Source: Ruegeria marisrubri (GTDB taxonomy: Bacteria > Pseudomonadota > Alphaproteobacteria > Rhodobacterales > Rhodobacteraceae). From it: a stretch of 64,000 bases of DNA. Numbering within the stretch: position 1 is the first letter of the stretch; each line of letters begins with the position of its first letter. The notes beneath the pieces are model-generated. The model had not been told where the DNA came from. It ran no database searches and saw only the letters and a program-made list of their open reading frames with translations. Positions 17,711 through 28,876 of the stretch are shown one piece after another. Where the stretch lies: positions 45,676 to 109,675 of the forward strand of contig NZ_LQBQ01000004.1 in the NCBI RefSeq assembly GCF_001507595.1, in the 5' to 3' direction. The position numbers and the translations under genes were made by a program.

Positions 17711-18796
17711 TCAGCCGATTACGGCCGTCGCCAGATCGCGATCCATGCTTGTGCTTTCGACCCCCAGGACCGAGAAGCCCCCCAAGCTGACGAGTTGCCT
17801 GGCTTCGCGGCGGCTGAGCGCCGGTCGGACCATTGGGCCATACCCCGCGGCAAGCCCCGCGCCGGACAGGGCCAGGGTCAGGCGCAGCTTTTGCATGCCA
17901 TCCAGCAGGGTCAGGGACGTGCGGCCGGGATAGAAACTCTCTGACGCGATCCCGTGTGCGAACAGCAACTCGTGGCGCCTGAGCAGGATATGGTAATAGG
18001 TCACCTCGGTCGCCTCGTTCACATAGCGAACTCCTGGCAGGCCTACAAACCCGCTTGCCGGGGCCAGAGCTTCGGCCACCCCGTAGTGCAACTCGACAGT
18101 TGCGCCGGACACCAGAATCTTGTGCTGAGGCGAGACTTGCAAAACCCGCGACGGCAAACCTTGGCCGAAAGCGCCCGCAGCGATCTCTATCGGCCTCGCT
18201 GCCTGTTCACCGGGCTCCAGCCGCCGCACCGTCTTGCCCACCCAGACAATCGGCTCGGGCGCTCCACCGGCGACGAGAACCATATCGCCAACGCGAAGAT
18301 CCTGAACCGGAACCTCGCCTCTGGGCGTCAGAATGCAGGTATTCTCGGCAAAACAGATCGTGGCTGAAGTCGGGTTCGCGTTCAGACCCTGCACGTCGAT
18401 TGCCCCGTTGCCGAAATCGTCCATTTCGGCCTGAGTCGCGTTGCTGTATGGCAGAAACGCCAACCGGGTGGTCTCGCCGGCACTTGGGTAGTCATGGACG
18501 GTGATGACATAGACCGGATCACCCTCGAACTGATCCGGAACCTGGCCGGCACCGTCATTTTTCGCGGTTGGCATGGTGCCCGTCAGCGTCAGAGAGAAAC
18601 TGTATGTCTGCCCACCGATCTCGACGACCGTATCCGGGTCCGGGCCGCCTGCGCCAGACTCGAGCAGCAAATCACCGCTATCACCGGATATCGTCTGGGC
18701 AAGAAAGGTTATCTCGATTGCCGGGTCGCCCGTCAGGTTCAACGCCGGATTGTTCGCAGAGTTGCTGTCGGTTCGTGCGAAAAAACTCAGGCTCAT
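17711..18796 (-). CDS. Hint-domain (hedgehog/intein-like) protein
   Basis: A 361-aa protein with a C-terminal Hint_2 module. The module begins at the nucleophile region ICFAENTCILTPRGEVPVQD (about residue 170) and ends in VTYYHILLRRHELLFAHG followed by SESFYPG. Such modules are abundant in roseobacters, often at the end of secreted or RTX-like proteins, and may self-process. The N-terminal 165 residues are a beta-rich acidic region without a clear signal peptide. Start at 18796 is supported by AGGAGG seven bases upstream; the open frame continues upstream without conservation. It converges on trmD, leaving 5 bp. Function unknown. Confidence 0.8.
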   Translation of the reverse strand: MSLSFFARTDSNSANNPALNLTGDPAIEITFLAQTISGDSGDLLLESGAGGPDPDTVVEIGGQTYSFSLTLTGTMPTAKNDGAGQVPDQFEGDPVYVITVHDYPSAGETTRLAFLPYSNATQAEMDDFGNGAIDVQGLNANPTSATICFAENTCILTPRGEVPVQDLRVGDMVLVAGGAPEPIVWVGKTVRRLEPGEQAARPIEIAAGAFGQGLPSRVLQVSPQHKILVSGATVELHYGVAEALAPASGFVGLPGVRYVNEATEVTYYHILLRRHELLFAHGIASESFYPGRTSLTLLDGMQKLRLTLALSGAGLAAGYGPMVRPALSRREARQLVSLGGFSVLGVESTSMDRDLATAVIG

Positions 18797-19095
18797 CCAT
18801 CCTCCTACCCGTTTCGCCGAACAGCTTCGCCTCCACGAAAACGTTACGCGCCCCCGGGAGTAAAAAACTGCGAATTCCATCCGAAATCAAGCCGGTCGTG
18901 GAGATATCAGCGTGATCCGTAAGGTTTCCGGGACACAAAGGCACGAAGACTGGAAACGGCATCGTGGAGATGTGTATGCAAGCAATGGATGGCGTCCGCG
19001 GCACGATACAGCCAGAACTACCTCTCCCTCAAACATTTGTTCACCGGCATCTCGACCCAAACCCATGATTGCTCAAACAGGCGGCAAGTTTCCTG
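18797..19095. other. Intergenic region, no gene seen
   Basis: About 300 bp upstream of the Hint gene and downstream of the membrane-protein gene. Only short antisense frames without coding character are present. The Hint promoter should lie at its left end. Confidence 0.5.
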
Positions 19096-19956
19096 TCAGC
19101 CCGAGCCGGGGTCGCCGGTGCTCCCACTTCCCGAGAGCCTGAGACCAGCCGTCAACGCAAAACAGGCCAGACAGCAAAAACCGAAAAGCTTGGCGGCATC
19201 CTCGATGACGATGCGGTATTCGCCAAAGTTGTGTTCGAATATGGTATCAACGACGATCGAGGCGGCAAAGAAGCCGGCAGTCGCCAACAGAAACCCGTTT
19301 TCGAACCAGCTGAGCCACAGCACGCTCAGACACGCGACGGCACCAAGCACCGTCATGTAGAAGACAATGAATTTTCGTTGATGCGATTCGTGCAGGCGGA
19401 ACAGATCGTCGAGCGCCAAAACAGTGGCAAGGCATGCGCCAAGCAACAACAGAATGACCCCTCCGTCCCACTTGCCGACTTTCAACGCGCGTTGAATTCC
19501 CGCGAACCCCATCATGGCGGCGGCACCGGTCGTGATCAAATTGCCCAACAGAGAAACCGCACCGACTTCGGAACCGCAACAGCCCTCGGCGCTGCCGGTT
19601 CGCGTGATCCTGTGCTGGGCAACGTTCAGCGGATCACGCAACAGATCACCCGGCTCCCACCAAGGCTGAGCGACCGTCACCACCGTCACGACAAGAGGAA
19701 GCCCGAACGCCAGCACCGCCAGGCCGTAGAAAAACCACCGCGGCCGCTGTCCAATGTCGACCCAAGCCTCGTTCTCTGGTGAATATTTACGGTTGACGAG
19801 ATTCCAGAAACCGACCACCGCGGCGGCAGACAACGTCACATAGATCCATGTCCTGGCCGACAAGAGTTGGGAAGACCACGCGCTTCCGAACAGAGCGCTG
19901 AATACCGCGAACAGCGCGGGAACTCCTATTGCCGCGGATTGAATAGCTCGAGACAT
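19096..19956 (-). CDS. Polytopic membrane protein of unknown function
   Basis: A 286-aa protein with about seven hydrophobic helices. Two membrane-embedded acidic/His motifs stand out: LALDDLFRLHESHQR (about residues 182-196) and FGEYRIVIEDAAKLFG (about 247-262). The DDxxxLHE ... ExxxxxEDxxKxxG pattern, with polar residues at membrane boundaries, recalls hydrolase-like or metal-binding membrane proteins but I cannot name the family. A cytoplasmic or periplasmic segment with GCCGSE lies near residue 125. It stands alone with long intergenic regions on both sides. Confidence 0.7.
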   Translation of the reverse strand: MSRAIQSAAIGVPALFAVFSALFGSAWSSQLLSARTWIYVTLSAAAVVGFWNLVNRKYSPENEAWVDIGQRPRWFFYGLAVLAFGLPLVVTVVTVAQPWWEPGDLLRDPLNVAQHRITRTGSAEGCCGSEVGAVSLLGNLITTGAAAMMGFAGIQRALKVGKWDGGVILLLLGACLATVLALDDLFRLHESHQRKFIVFYMTVLGAVACLSVLWLSWFENGFLLATAGFFAASIVVDTIFEHNFGEYRIVIEDAAKLFGFCCLACFALTAGLRLSGSGSTGDPGSG

Positions 19957-20278
19957 TTTTTCTTACCTCCCGCCAAACCCGGGCAAAAACCGTCTGAAAT
20001 CCCTGGTTGGCCACTCGCAAACAAAACCCATGGTAGCACGAAGCCCCTCTTGCCGCGACACATTCGAAGTCGCGGACGATTTCGGGGAAACAACATGCTC
20101 CGGGGCTTACGCAGAGAAAGGCGCTCTGACGACGCACCCCAGCTTGCCATCGGAGATTTCCAAGTACGAAAAAGGGGCCTATCGAAGGGAAAAAAGCCAG
20201 TGCAACGGGGCTGCGAGAGGCCGCGCCAACGGAACTTGGGCGGTACATATGCCAGCCGCCCCAAGGCTCCAGGTCGAT
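19957..20278. other. Intergenic region of about 320 bp, no gene seen
   Basis: Overlapping short frames on both strands show no conserved motif, signal peptide or ribosome site. No repeat or strong hairpin was found. Confidence 0.4.
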
Positions 20279-20572
20279 CTACTCCAGACACTCCCGGCTG
20301 TTGCGCGCCTTGATCTGGCAGGGGTTGTGCATTCTGCGGGCATCCTGGTGATTTTTCGCGTGGCAGGACGGGCACAGGGGAATTGGCAGAAGCACACGTT
20401 CGCCGCTCGACAGGTCCGAGTAAAGCTCTTCACCGCATACTTCCAACCGCTCGCCGCGCTCCAGCAGTTCCTCGGCCGAAATACCGCAATGACTGCATTC
20501 GGCCTCGGCAAGCGCGGTCGAGATCTCTCTGAGAGTCACCTTGCGCTGGTAGTTACATACAATCGACGACAT
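20279..20572 (-). CDS. Small zinc-ribbon-like protein
   Basis: A 97-aa protein with two Cys pairs: CSHCG (about residue 26) and CPSCHAKNH (about 68), spaced like a zinc ribbon or an HNH-type metal site. A further VCGEEL and two Cys near the end (NPCQIKARNSRECLE) add to the metal-binding character. A short charged helix (ISAEELLERGERLEV) lies between the pairs. No partner gene is evident and the ribosome site is weak. The Cys pairs make it unlikely to be a random frame. Confidence 0.55.
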   Translation of the reverse strand: MSSIVCNYQRKVTLREISTALAEAECSHCGISAEELLERGERLEVCGEELYSDLSSGERVLLPIPLCPSCHAKNHQDARRMHNPCQIKARNSRECLE

Positions 20573-20777
20573 ACCGTTACACCTGAAGCTGAAGCAACAA
20601 ACAACTAACTAGTCTAACACGCAATCCACAGATCCCTGCCACGCTCTGTTTACACAATTCGGTGATTGCTTTTCGGTTCGGCGAAACTGCTTTTCCGATG
20701 GCTCTTGGTCGTTCATACAGCAGAAGTATCCTTGCGCCAATTGGTACGGATTGGAAACGAGGCGCCCTGCCCAGACG

Positions 20778-21428
20778 TCAATCGAATCCGATTGCCAAAC
20801 CCGCCCGACGCCGTTCCAGAGATTTTCGGAACGCATATCGACTGAAGACCGTAAGTGGCAACAGCACCCTTTCGCCCAGACCGTCTATGACCACGAGCCG
20901 GCCACCGCGCTCCTGGGCGCGCACGATGTTGTCGGTGCTGAGATCTCCGACGATAATTCTGCCCCTTTCCAGATCGTCGACCAGTTCCATCAGCTCGTTC
21001 AGCAATTTCCTGCGCCGCGGGTCGCCCTTCGGCAAAGCCTCGAGCTCTTCCCTGACGGTAGGTGCAAGTTTGCCTTCCGGGTCGGTCATTTTCTCGACCA
21101 CCATTGCCGGGCCTTCGTTTGTACGCTCATATCCCATGAACCGGGCAAGGCGCTCAACTTCGGGACAGCCACGATGCAAGGCGGCAAGGTATTCATTCGC
21201 CTCTCGGTTCCACTGCCGCAGATTGCCATAGCGCCACTCGCCGTAACGCGGCACGAGGTGCCGACGCACCGGAACGTCACTGCGCACCTTCAAAAGCGCC
21301 CCCGCGACGGTGGGGTGATCATAGATCCTGTAATTGCGGCTGGTCCGCAACAGGCGTGCGGCAGTAAGGTCGATCATTTCGTCGGTATCTCCGCAACCCA
21401 AAACATTCTTCGTTCCCTTGGCGCTCAT
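20778..21428 (-). CDS. YrbL-like kinase-fold protein
   Basis: Resembles the YrbL family (a PhoP/BasR-regulated protein in enterobacteria), which has a reduced protein-kinase-like fold. Visible features of the 216-aa protein are an N-terminal strand KNVLGCGDTDEMI, WRYGNLRQWNREANEYLAAL in the middle, and the catalytic-loop-like VGDLSTDNIVRAQERGGRLV followed by IDGLGERVLLP (about residues 168-195). The start was taken as MSAKGTKNVLG. It is 108 bp from the sulfotransferase gene on the same strand. Biochemical activity is unknown for the family. Confidence 0.7.
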   Translation of the reverse strand: MSAKGTKNVLGCGDTDEMIDLTAARLLRTSRNYRIYDHPTVAGALLKVRSDVPVRRHLVPRYGEWRYGNLRQWNREANEYLAALHRGCPEVERLARFMGYERTNEGPAMVVEKMTDPEGKLAPTVREELEALPKGDPRRRKLLNELMELVDDLERGRIIVGDLSTDNIVRAQERGGRLVVIDGLGERVLLPLTVFSRYAFRKSLERRRAGLAIGFD

Positions 21429-21536
21429 GCCCCAAACCACCCCGGCGATCGAAATCTGAGTTGCCCACAGCCAGCGCAGGATCAGGCTGAACGGTCGAAC
21501 TTGCCCGTTTTCGCCTGTAACAGCCCCTCAAAAGGC

Positions 21537-22199
21537 TCAAGACGCCCCCTTGCGCAGGAACTTCAGGAAAAAGGACTTCCCCCGCTTCTGGCCATCATCG
21601 AACTTGTAATCGTAGATCTCGATGTCGCGGGCGTAGATTTCGGCGATGGCATCACGCCTCCAGACGTCATAGTACTCGCGATAATCCGACCGCTTGGATT
21701 TCTTTCTGTGACGCATCAGTGATCGCTGAATGCCAAGGCGCGCAAGGATCGTCTGCAGGTCGTCATCGAAACGTTCGAAACGTCCGACGAAATCGGCGGG
21801 CGAATTGCCCTGATCGTCAATCAGATAGGACCATTGAGGGCGGAAATACCGGATACTCAGGAAGCGCTCGGGATCCGCCGCAAAAGCCGGAACGAAATCC
21901 TCGAACGTCTTGTGGGACGTGACCTCGGTCAGTTCCGGTCGTCTTTGCGCCACGTAGTGATACGCAGACACGAAGCGATCCCAGGGATTGCGCACGAAGG
22001 CGAACTTGAAATAATCATCCGCCTCGCTTCCCAAGGCTTCCACCAGTTCGACCATCGTCTCACGACCGTCTCCGCGAGGATCGACCGCGTTGCGCTTGGT
22101 GTCTACCAGGCGATCGTGCTTCAAAAGCGCCGCGATCGACGAACCGCCGGTTTTCGGAATATGAACGAAGACTGCCTTGTGAGAAGGATAGATCGACAC
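21537..22199 (-). CDS. Sulfotransferase-family protein (PAPS-dependent)
   Basis: A 220-aa member of the carbohydrate sulfotransferase family (Sulfotransfer_2). The 5'-phosphosulfate loop is FVHIPKTGGSSIAALL (about residues 11-26) and the 3'-phosphate motif is FAFVRNPWDRFVSAYHYV (about 65-82). Both are complete. It probably sulfates a surface glycan or a small hydroxylated compound; such genes are common next to roseobacter polysaccharide loci. It is close to the YrbL-like gene but no glycan genes are adjacent here. Confidence 0.85.
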   Translation of the reverse strand: MSIYPSHKAVFVHIPKTGGSSIAALLKHDRLVDTKRNAVDPRGDGRETMVELVEALGSEADDYFKFAFVRNPWDRFVSAYHYVAQRRPELTEVTSHKTFEDFVPAFAADPERFLSIRYFRPQWSYLIDDQGNSPADFVGRFERFDDDLQTILARLGIQRSLMRHRKKSKRSDYREYYDVWRRDAIAEIYARDIEIYDYKFDDGQKRGKSFFLKFLRKGAS

Positions 22200-22375
22200 A
22201 ACGTCTCCTCAGTGCGATGTCGGCAACCGTGCCGCCCCGGAGTTCCGCAACACAGCCCGTGCCCGGTATTCACGGTATTAGCTCTGCGCCCAACCAGTGA
22301 CAAGCCAATCAGTGACCAGCCAAGCACGATCGACCTGAACCGTTTGCTGATTGTCGCCTAGACGCGTGGCCAGAC

Positions 22376-23014
22376 CTAAAAGCGGTAGCCCAGCCTGAAA
22401 GTCAGCGTGTTGAGGTCCGCGTCCATGTCAGTGGCTGCTTCGGCAAATCGACCGTTGAGATCGCGAAATGTCAGATCCGCTCCGGCCGACCAATTGTCGT
22501 TGATGCTGTATTCGACGCCAAGCCCGTAGTTCACGCCGTCGATGTCTGCGGTGTTCGACCGCCCGCCGAACTGAAGCCCCGGATGCACACGGAGCGACGC
22601 CCAAGTCCAGCCCAAGGTGCCGTAAACCATGAAATCGCCAGTGACATATCCTACCTTGCCTCGGACATCCGTAGCCACCGTGATTTCCATCACTTCCGGT
22701 GCGCCCCCATCACTGGCATTCAGCCCTGTCAGATTGGAATAGCGAACCTCGGCGCCATAGACGAAGGATCCGCTTTGATAATTGTAGCCGGCGAACGCGC
22801 TGTAGGATCTGCCGCTACCGGGATCGTAAGAACCCGTCGTGGTTCCGCCCGCGATGATGGGATACTCGCCGTTTCCATCCGCGTCGGACAAACCGAGGCC
22901 GATACCCAGATAGACCCCGTCAAAGACCGCGTTGCCCGCCCCGTCGCCTTCGCCAGCCGAAGCCATCCCGGCAATGATTGACATTGCGAATACCAGTACC
23001 GCCTTAGTTTTCAT
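22376..23014 (-). CDS. Outer-membrane beta-barrel protein (OmpA/Opacity-like porin family)
   Basis: A 212-aa protein with a Sec signal peptide (MKTKAVLVFAMSIIAGMASA) and an eight-stranded barrel pattern of alternating residues: GVYLGIGLGLSDADG, RSYSAFAGYNYQSGSFVYGAEVRY and a final NTLTFRLGYRF ending in Phe, the outer-membrane insertion signal. Charged, acidic loops are typical. Related proteins include Omp25/Opa-like barrels. Its role is probably structural or adhesive; no partner gene is visible. Confidence 0.85.
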   Translation of the reverse strand: MKTKAVLVFAMSIIAGMASAGEGDGAGNAVFDGVYLGIGLGLSDADGNGEYPIIAGGTTTGSYDPGSGRSYSAFAGYNYQSGSFVYGAEVRYSNLTGLNASDGGAPEVMEITVATDVRGKVGYVTGDFMVYGTLGWTWASLRVHPGLQFGGRSNTADIDGVNYGLGVEYSINDNWSAGADLTFRDLNGRFAEAATDMDADLNTLTFRLGYRF

Positions 23015-23427
23015 GGCCCAACCCGAAAAAGAATACTTCGAAACTCATGACATTCCTCCGGCTGGGGCACAACCCGCCGATTCTCATCGAGCAGGCGTCC
23101 GGTGGCATTTCAGCATCAAAATTCTTCCCGACGCCGGGAGCAGAACCCTGACAACGAGAACCTGCCAAACCGGCCCCTTGGCGTCGTCCTGACGTCGCCT
23201 TGAGCCCCCTGCAACGTTGTCCACTGTTCTCACATTGCCCCCACTGGAGAGCAAACAGGCAGGTTTGTTTCGAAATCTCAGGCAAATATGCAACAAATTC
23301 CCCCCCCAATTTCGAAGGAACGTGAATTTTCCACCCGGGTTTGGAAAGCTACAGGTCGAGGGAATCATTCGAGCACCAAGAAAAAAAACAGTGTCGATGG
23401 TATGTGTAACTTTGTTGGGTGCATTTT
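23015..23427. other. Intergenic region between divergent genes
   Basis: About 410 bp between the beta-barrel and LuxR-type genes. It should contain both promoters. It is more AT-rich near 23250-23430 than its surroundings. No coding frame with recognisable features was found. Confidence 0.5.
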
Positions 23428-24273
23428 ATGGTACGGGGGACTACGAGTAACGGAGCGTGGCTGCCAACTGCGCAACATACTCAGGCGTTAATCAGCTTCA
23501 TCAAATGGAGCCAGGGAGGCATCGTTCTCGAAGCCGCTCTTGAAGACATTGTAAAAGCTTTCGAAGCAGAATGCGGCGTGATCAGCCGCGTTCGTCTGAA
23601 CAAGTCCACCAGCCGCGTTGCGGCTCGCGCAGACCTGCAACCGGATCGGCGCAAGAGGCCATTGACCAAGTCCTACGCGGCAGACGCGATAGGGGCCTTG
23701 GAAAGCCGGCCGAAACTGGCATCGGTTTTCAGCCTCGTACATGACAGCGACGGACGATATGAACCTGCTTCGCCGGTGTCGGACTGGATATCCCATCGGC
23801 GCCTCAGCGATGTCATTTTCATCTGCCTCGACAACCAGGGAAGCGAGATCGATTTCCTCGAACTGCACTTCGGGCAAGGGGCCAGCATCGGTTGGCAAAC
23901 CGGTATCGAAACCATTGCGCCTGAACTGTCCAGGATATTCCGGGAACGGCGCGCCGGCTTGATTACCGAGGCTTTGTCGCGCCAAACGGTAGTGCCGATG
24001 GCCAAGCAGGTCATTGACAGCCCGATCCTGGGCCCGGACAACCCGGCCGGCCTGACACGCTCCGAATGGCGCGTTTGCCTGTTGGTTTCGCGTGGATTGT
24101 CGGTGAAGGCAATCTGCGAGGAGCTTGAAATCGGAAGGGCCACCGTGCGGACGCACCTGAAGCATATCTACTCGAAAACGTCGCTCGAAAACTTCCACAT
24201 GCTGGCCCGCCGTCTGGTCTCGGTCGATGAACGAGAGGCGTTGCAGGGAAGACTTCGCCAGGCCAGCGCATGA
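23428..24273 (+). CDS. LuxR-family transcriptional regulator
   Basis: A 281-aa regulator whose C-terminal HTH is clear: LTRSEWRVCLLVSRGLSVKA, then LEIGRATVRTHLKHIYSKTS (about residues 210-262). The N-terminal 190 residues do not look like an autoinducer-binding or receiver domain; they resemble a GAF-like sensor region. The start is the ATG at 23428; a GTG nine bases upstream in the same frame is an alternative. It overlaps the prepilin peptidase gene by ATGA, so the two form an operon. Confidence 0.85.
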   Translation: MVRGTTSNGAWLPTAQHTQALISFIKWSQGGIVLEAALEDIVKAFEAECGVISRVRLNKSTSRVAARADLQPDRRKRPLTKSYAADAIGALESRPKLASVFSLVHDSDGRYEPASPVSDWISHRRLSDVIFICLDNQGSEIDFLELHFGQGASIGWQTGIETIAPELSRIFRERRAGLITEALSRQTVVPMAKQVIDSPILGPDNPAGLTRSEWRVCLLVSRGLSVKAICEELEIGRATVRTHLKHIYSKTSLENFHMLARRLVSVDEREALQGRLRQASA

Positions 24274-24764
24274 TGTTCGGCCTCGAGTGGCAATCCTGGC
24301 TGCCGCTGTGGATGTTCAGCCCGGTTTTGGCGGCGCTTGCGTGGACCGATTTCTCGCGGATGCGCATTCCGAATATTTTCAGCCTGGCGGGTATCGCGAT
24401 CTTTTTGCTTTCGCCGCTGTATCTGGACATGAACGACGCGCTGTTGCGGCTTGTCGCTGGTTCGATCTGCTTTGCGATTTGCTTTGCATTGTTCGCGATC
24501 GGATGGCTCGGAGGCGGAGACGCCAAGATTCTGCCGGTGGTCTTCCTCATGATACCGCCGAGCGTCCTATCGACATATCTTTTCGTGCTGGCCGCTGCGA
24601 TGGCGTTGGGTCTCGTGGTGATGGCAATTGTGCGCCGAACCCTGCACCAGCCGCTATCGGGATATGACTCGGTTGTTCAGAAACGCGAGTTTCCCTTGGG
24701 GATCGCGATCGGGTCCTCGGGGCTTTTGCTTGCGGCGGTTACATTTGTCGGAGCCGTGTTCTGA
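24270..24764 (+). CDS. Prepilin peptidase, CpaA/TadV type
   Basis: An A24-family aspartic membrane peptidase that cleaves type IV-like prepilin leaders (Flp pilins in Tad systems). The 164-aa protein has about five membrane helices and both catalytic Asp: D27 in AWTDFSRMRIPN and D84 in the GGGDAKIL motif. It lacks the N-terminal methyltransferase domain, like CpaA/TadV. It is coupled to the LuxR-type gene upstream. No pilin or secretion ATPase genes lie in this window, so its substrate must be encoded elsewhere. Confidence 0.9.
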   Translation: MMFGLEWQSWLPLWMFSPVLAALAWTDFSRMRIPNIFSLAGIAIFLLSPLYLDMNDALLRLVAGSICFAICFALFAIGWLGGGDAKILPVVFLMIPPSVLSTYLFVLAAAMALGLVVMAIVRRTLHQPLSGYDSVVQKREFPLGIAIGSSGLLLAAVTFVGAVF

Positions 24765-24820
24765 GATTGATCGAATAAATCCGGCCGTCGAATTGGTTGG
24801 CTACCTCGCCCCGAACACAT

Positions 24821-25207
24821 TCAGCATTTGGCCAGATCATCCAGGATCGGACAGTCGGGGCGGTGATCGCCGGCACATTCCGCAATCAGGTGCGACAGAG
24901 TGGCCCGCATGGCCTGAAGATCCGCGATCTTGGCATCTATTTCAGCCAGGTTCTGTTTCGCGACCCGCTTCACATCCGCGCTGGCACGGTCCTCGTCCTC
25001 GTACAGCGCCAGCAAAGTGCGGCAATCCTCGATCGTGAACCCCAGAGACCGTGCCCGGCCAATGAAGGCCAGCTTGTGCAGTTCTTTTTCATCGAAATAC
25101 CGGTAGCCGTTCGCACCACGCCTGGGCTTGATGAAACCGATATCCTCGTAATAGCGGATGGTCTTGGCTGGCAGACCTGAACGCCGCGCGACGTCTCCGA
25201 TATTCAT
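24821..25207 (-). CDS. cueR: Copper-responsive MerR-family activator CueR
   Basis: A 128-aa MerR-type regulator of the CueR group. The winged HTH is at the N-terminus (MNIGDVARRSGLPAKTIRYY), followed by a long dimerisation helix. Two Cys eight residues apart near 111 and 119 (AECAGDHRPDCPI) match the Cu(I)-binding pair of CueR, and the conserved Ser in RASADVKR supports specificity for monovalent metal. It follows copA by 14 bp on the same strand, so copA-cueR is an operon. It should act on the palindromes found upstream of copA and copZ, and possibly at 32021-32036. Confidence 0.93.
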   Translation of the reverse strand: MNIGDVARRSGLPAKTIRYYEDIGFIKPRRGANGYRYFDEKELHKLAFIGRARSLGFTIEDCRTLLALYEDEDRASADVKRVAKQNLAEIDAKIADLQAMRATLSHLIAECAGDHRPDCPILDDLAKC

Positions 25208-25221
25208 GGGCTTCTTCCTTC

Positions 25222-27729
<2,508 letters not shown>

Positions 27730-27759
27730 GGTTTCACCATCAATATTCTGCTGGCACCG

Positions 27760-27790
27760 GACATAATGGTTCCAGTAGGTGGAAGGTCAA
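27760..27790 (-). promoter_or_regulatory. CueR-type promoter of copA
   Basis: On the minus strand TTGACC (-35, 27785-27790) and TATGTC (-10, 27760-27765) are separated by 19 bp, the long spacer typical of MerR-activated promoters. The spacer holds the inverted repeat TTCCA-5-TGGAA. Confidence 0.82.
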
Positions 27791-27868
27791 GGGAACGCGC
27801 CGTCGAAAATGCAACAGTCCTAAGAACCTTGCTCGAAACGCCGAACGCACTGGCTGCCGTTTTCCCGC

Positions 27869-27899
27869 TTGACCTTCCAGTGCTGGAATACTTTAGCCA
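27869..27899 (+). promoter_or_regulatory. CueR-type promoter of copZ
   Basis: TTGACC (27869-27874), then TTCCAGTGCTGGAA (27875-27888) inside a 19-bp spacer, then a weak -10 TAGCCA (27894-27899). The same ACCTTCCA half-site as in the copA promoter is present, facing copZ. Confidence 0.78.
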
Positions 27900-27927
27900 G
27901 CGCCGAAGACCCGAGGAGATCACCCCG

Positions 27928-28125
27928 ATGACGATTCTGAACGTTCCCGACATGAGCTGCGGCCATTGCAAGGCCGCGATCGAAAAGGCCGTTGGCGGCG
28001 TCGATGCCGCGGCGCGGCTGGAATTCGACATGGACAAGCGCACCGTCAGCGTCGAAAGCAGCGCACCGCTCGACACCATCCTCGCGGCGCTCAAGGCCGA
28101 GGGCTACGAGGCCACCACCGCCTGA
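27928..28125 (+). CDS. copZ: Copper chaperone CopZ
   Basis: A 65-aa single heavy-metal-associated domain (MTILNVPDMSCGHCKAAIEK). The MxCxxC site binds Cu(I) and delivers it to CopA. The C-terminal strand ends ALKAEGYEATTA, the usual ferredoxin-like fold. The start at 27928 follows GAGGAG at good spacing; the upstream open frame crosses the promoter and is not coding. It is divergent from copA and has its own CueR-type promoter. The stop is 21 bp from the convergent dsbA-like gene. Confidence 0.93.
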   Translation: MTILNVPDMSCGHCKAAIEKAVGGVDAAARLEFDMDKRTVSVESSAPLDTILAALKAEGYEATTA

Positions 28126-28146
28126 CGGGCGGGCGCCCCCATCGCC

Positions 28147-28875
28147 TCACTTCGCCTCGCGGGCCACGCCGATCAGGCGCTTCAGCTCGTCCTCGGGGAT
28201 CAGGCCCGGGGCCAGAGCGTCGCCGATCACGAAGGACGGTGTGCCGCTGAATCCCAGCTGCTCGGCCAGGCTCATCGAGATCTGGATATGGGTCTCGACC
28301 TCGGGCGCCTGCATGTCGGCGCGCAGCTGCGCCTCGTCCATGCCCAGCTCGCGCGCCACCCGCATGACGCTGGCCTCGTTGGCGCGGCCTTTGAGGTCCA
28401 TCAAGGCCCAGTGGAACTCCTCGTATTTGCCCTGCTTGCGCGCGGCCAGCGCCGCGCGGGCGGCAAAGACCGAGTCCTCGCCCAGAATGGGCCATTCGCG
28501 ATAGACCACGCGCAGGTCGGGGTCCTGCTCGATTGCGCCGTGGATCACCGGGGCGGCGCGCTTGCAATACGGGCAGTTGTAGTCGAAGAACTCGACCACC
28601 GTCACATCGCCGTCGGGGTTGCCGATGACCGGCGCGTTCGGGTCGCGCTCCAGCAGGTCGCGCTGCTGCTCCAGCACGGTTTTGACCGCCTCGGCCTTGG
28701 CCTGCTGGTCGCGCTGGCGCAGGATCTCGACCGCCTGCATGACGATCTCGGGGTTTTCCAGGATGGCTTCGAGCGCCAGCCGCTTCACATCGGCCTCGGA
28801 CAGTTCTTCGGCACTGGCCGCCATCGCGCCCAGCGACATCACCGCCGCCAGAAGGCAGGCAAGAATAGGTTTCAC
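28147..28875 (-). CDS. Periplasmic DsbA-family thiol:disulfide protein (ScsC/Com1-like)
   Basis: A 242-aa periplasmic thioredoxin-fold protein with a Sec signal (MKPILACLLAAVMSLGAMAA, cleaved near ASAEE), an N-terminal helical extension (about residues 25-80) and a DsbA domain with the CPYC active site in VVEFFDYNCPYCKRAAPV. The cis-Pro loop is GFSGTPSFVIG. The helical extension recalls ScsC/Com1-type oligomeric proteins; ScsC was first tied to copper tolerance. It is the last gene of the cytochrome operon and converges on copZ. A role in keeping haem-binding or copper-exposed thiols correctly paired is plausible but inferred. Confidence 0.88.
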   Translation of the reverse strand: MKPILACLLAAVMSLGAMAASAEELSEADVKRLALEAILENPEIVMQAVEILRQRDQQAKAEAVKTVLEQQRDLLERDPNAPVIGNPDGDVTVVEFFDYNCPYCKRAAPVIHGAIEQDPDLRVVYREWPILGEDSVFAARAALAARKQGKYEEFHWALMDLKGRANEASVMRVARELGMDEAQLRADMQAPEVETHIQISMSLAEQLGFSGTPSFVIGDALAPGLIPEDELKRLIGVAREAK

Positions 28876-28876
28876 G

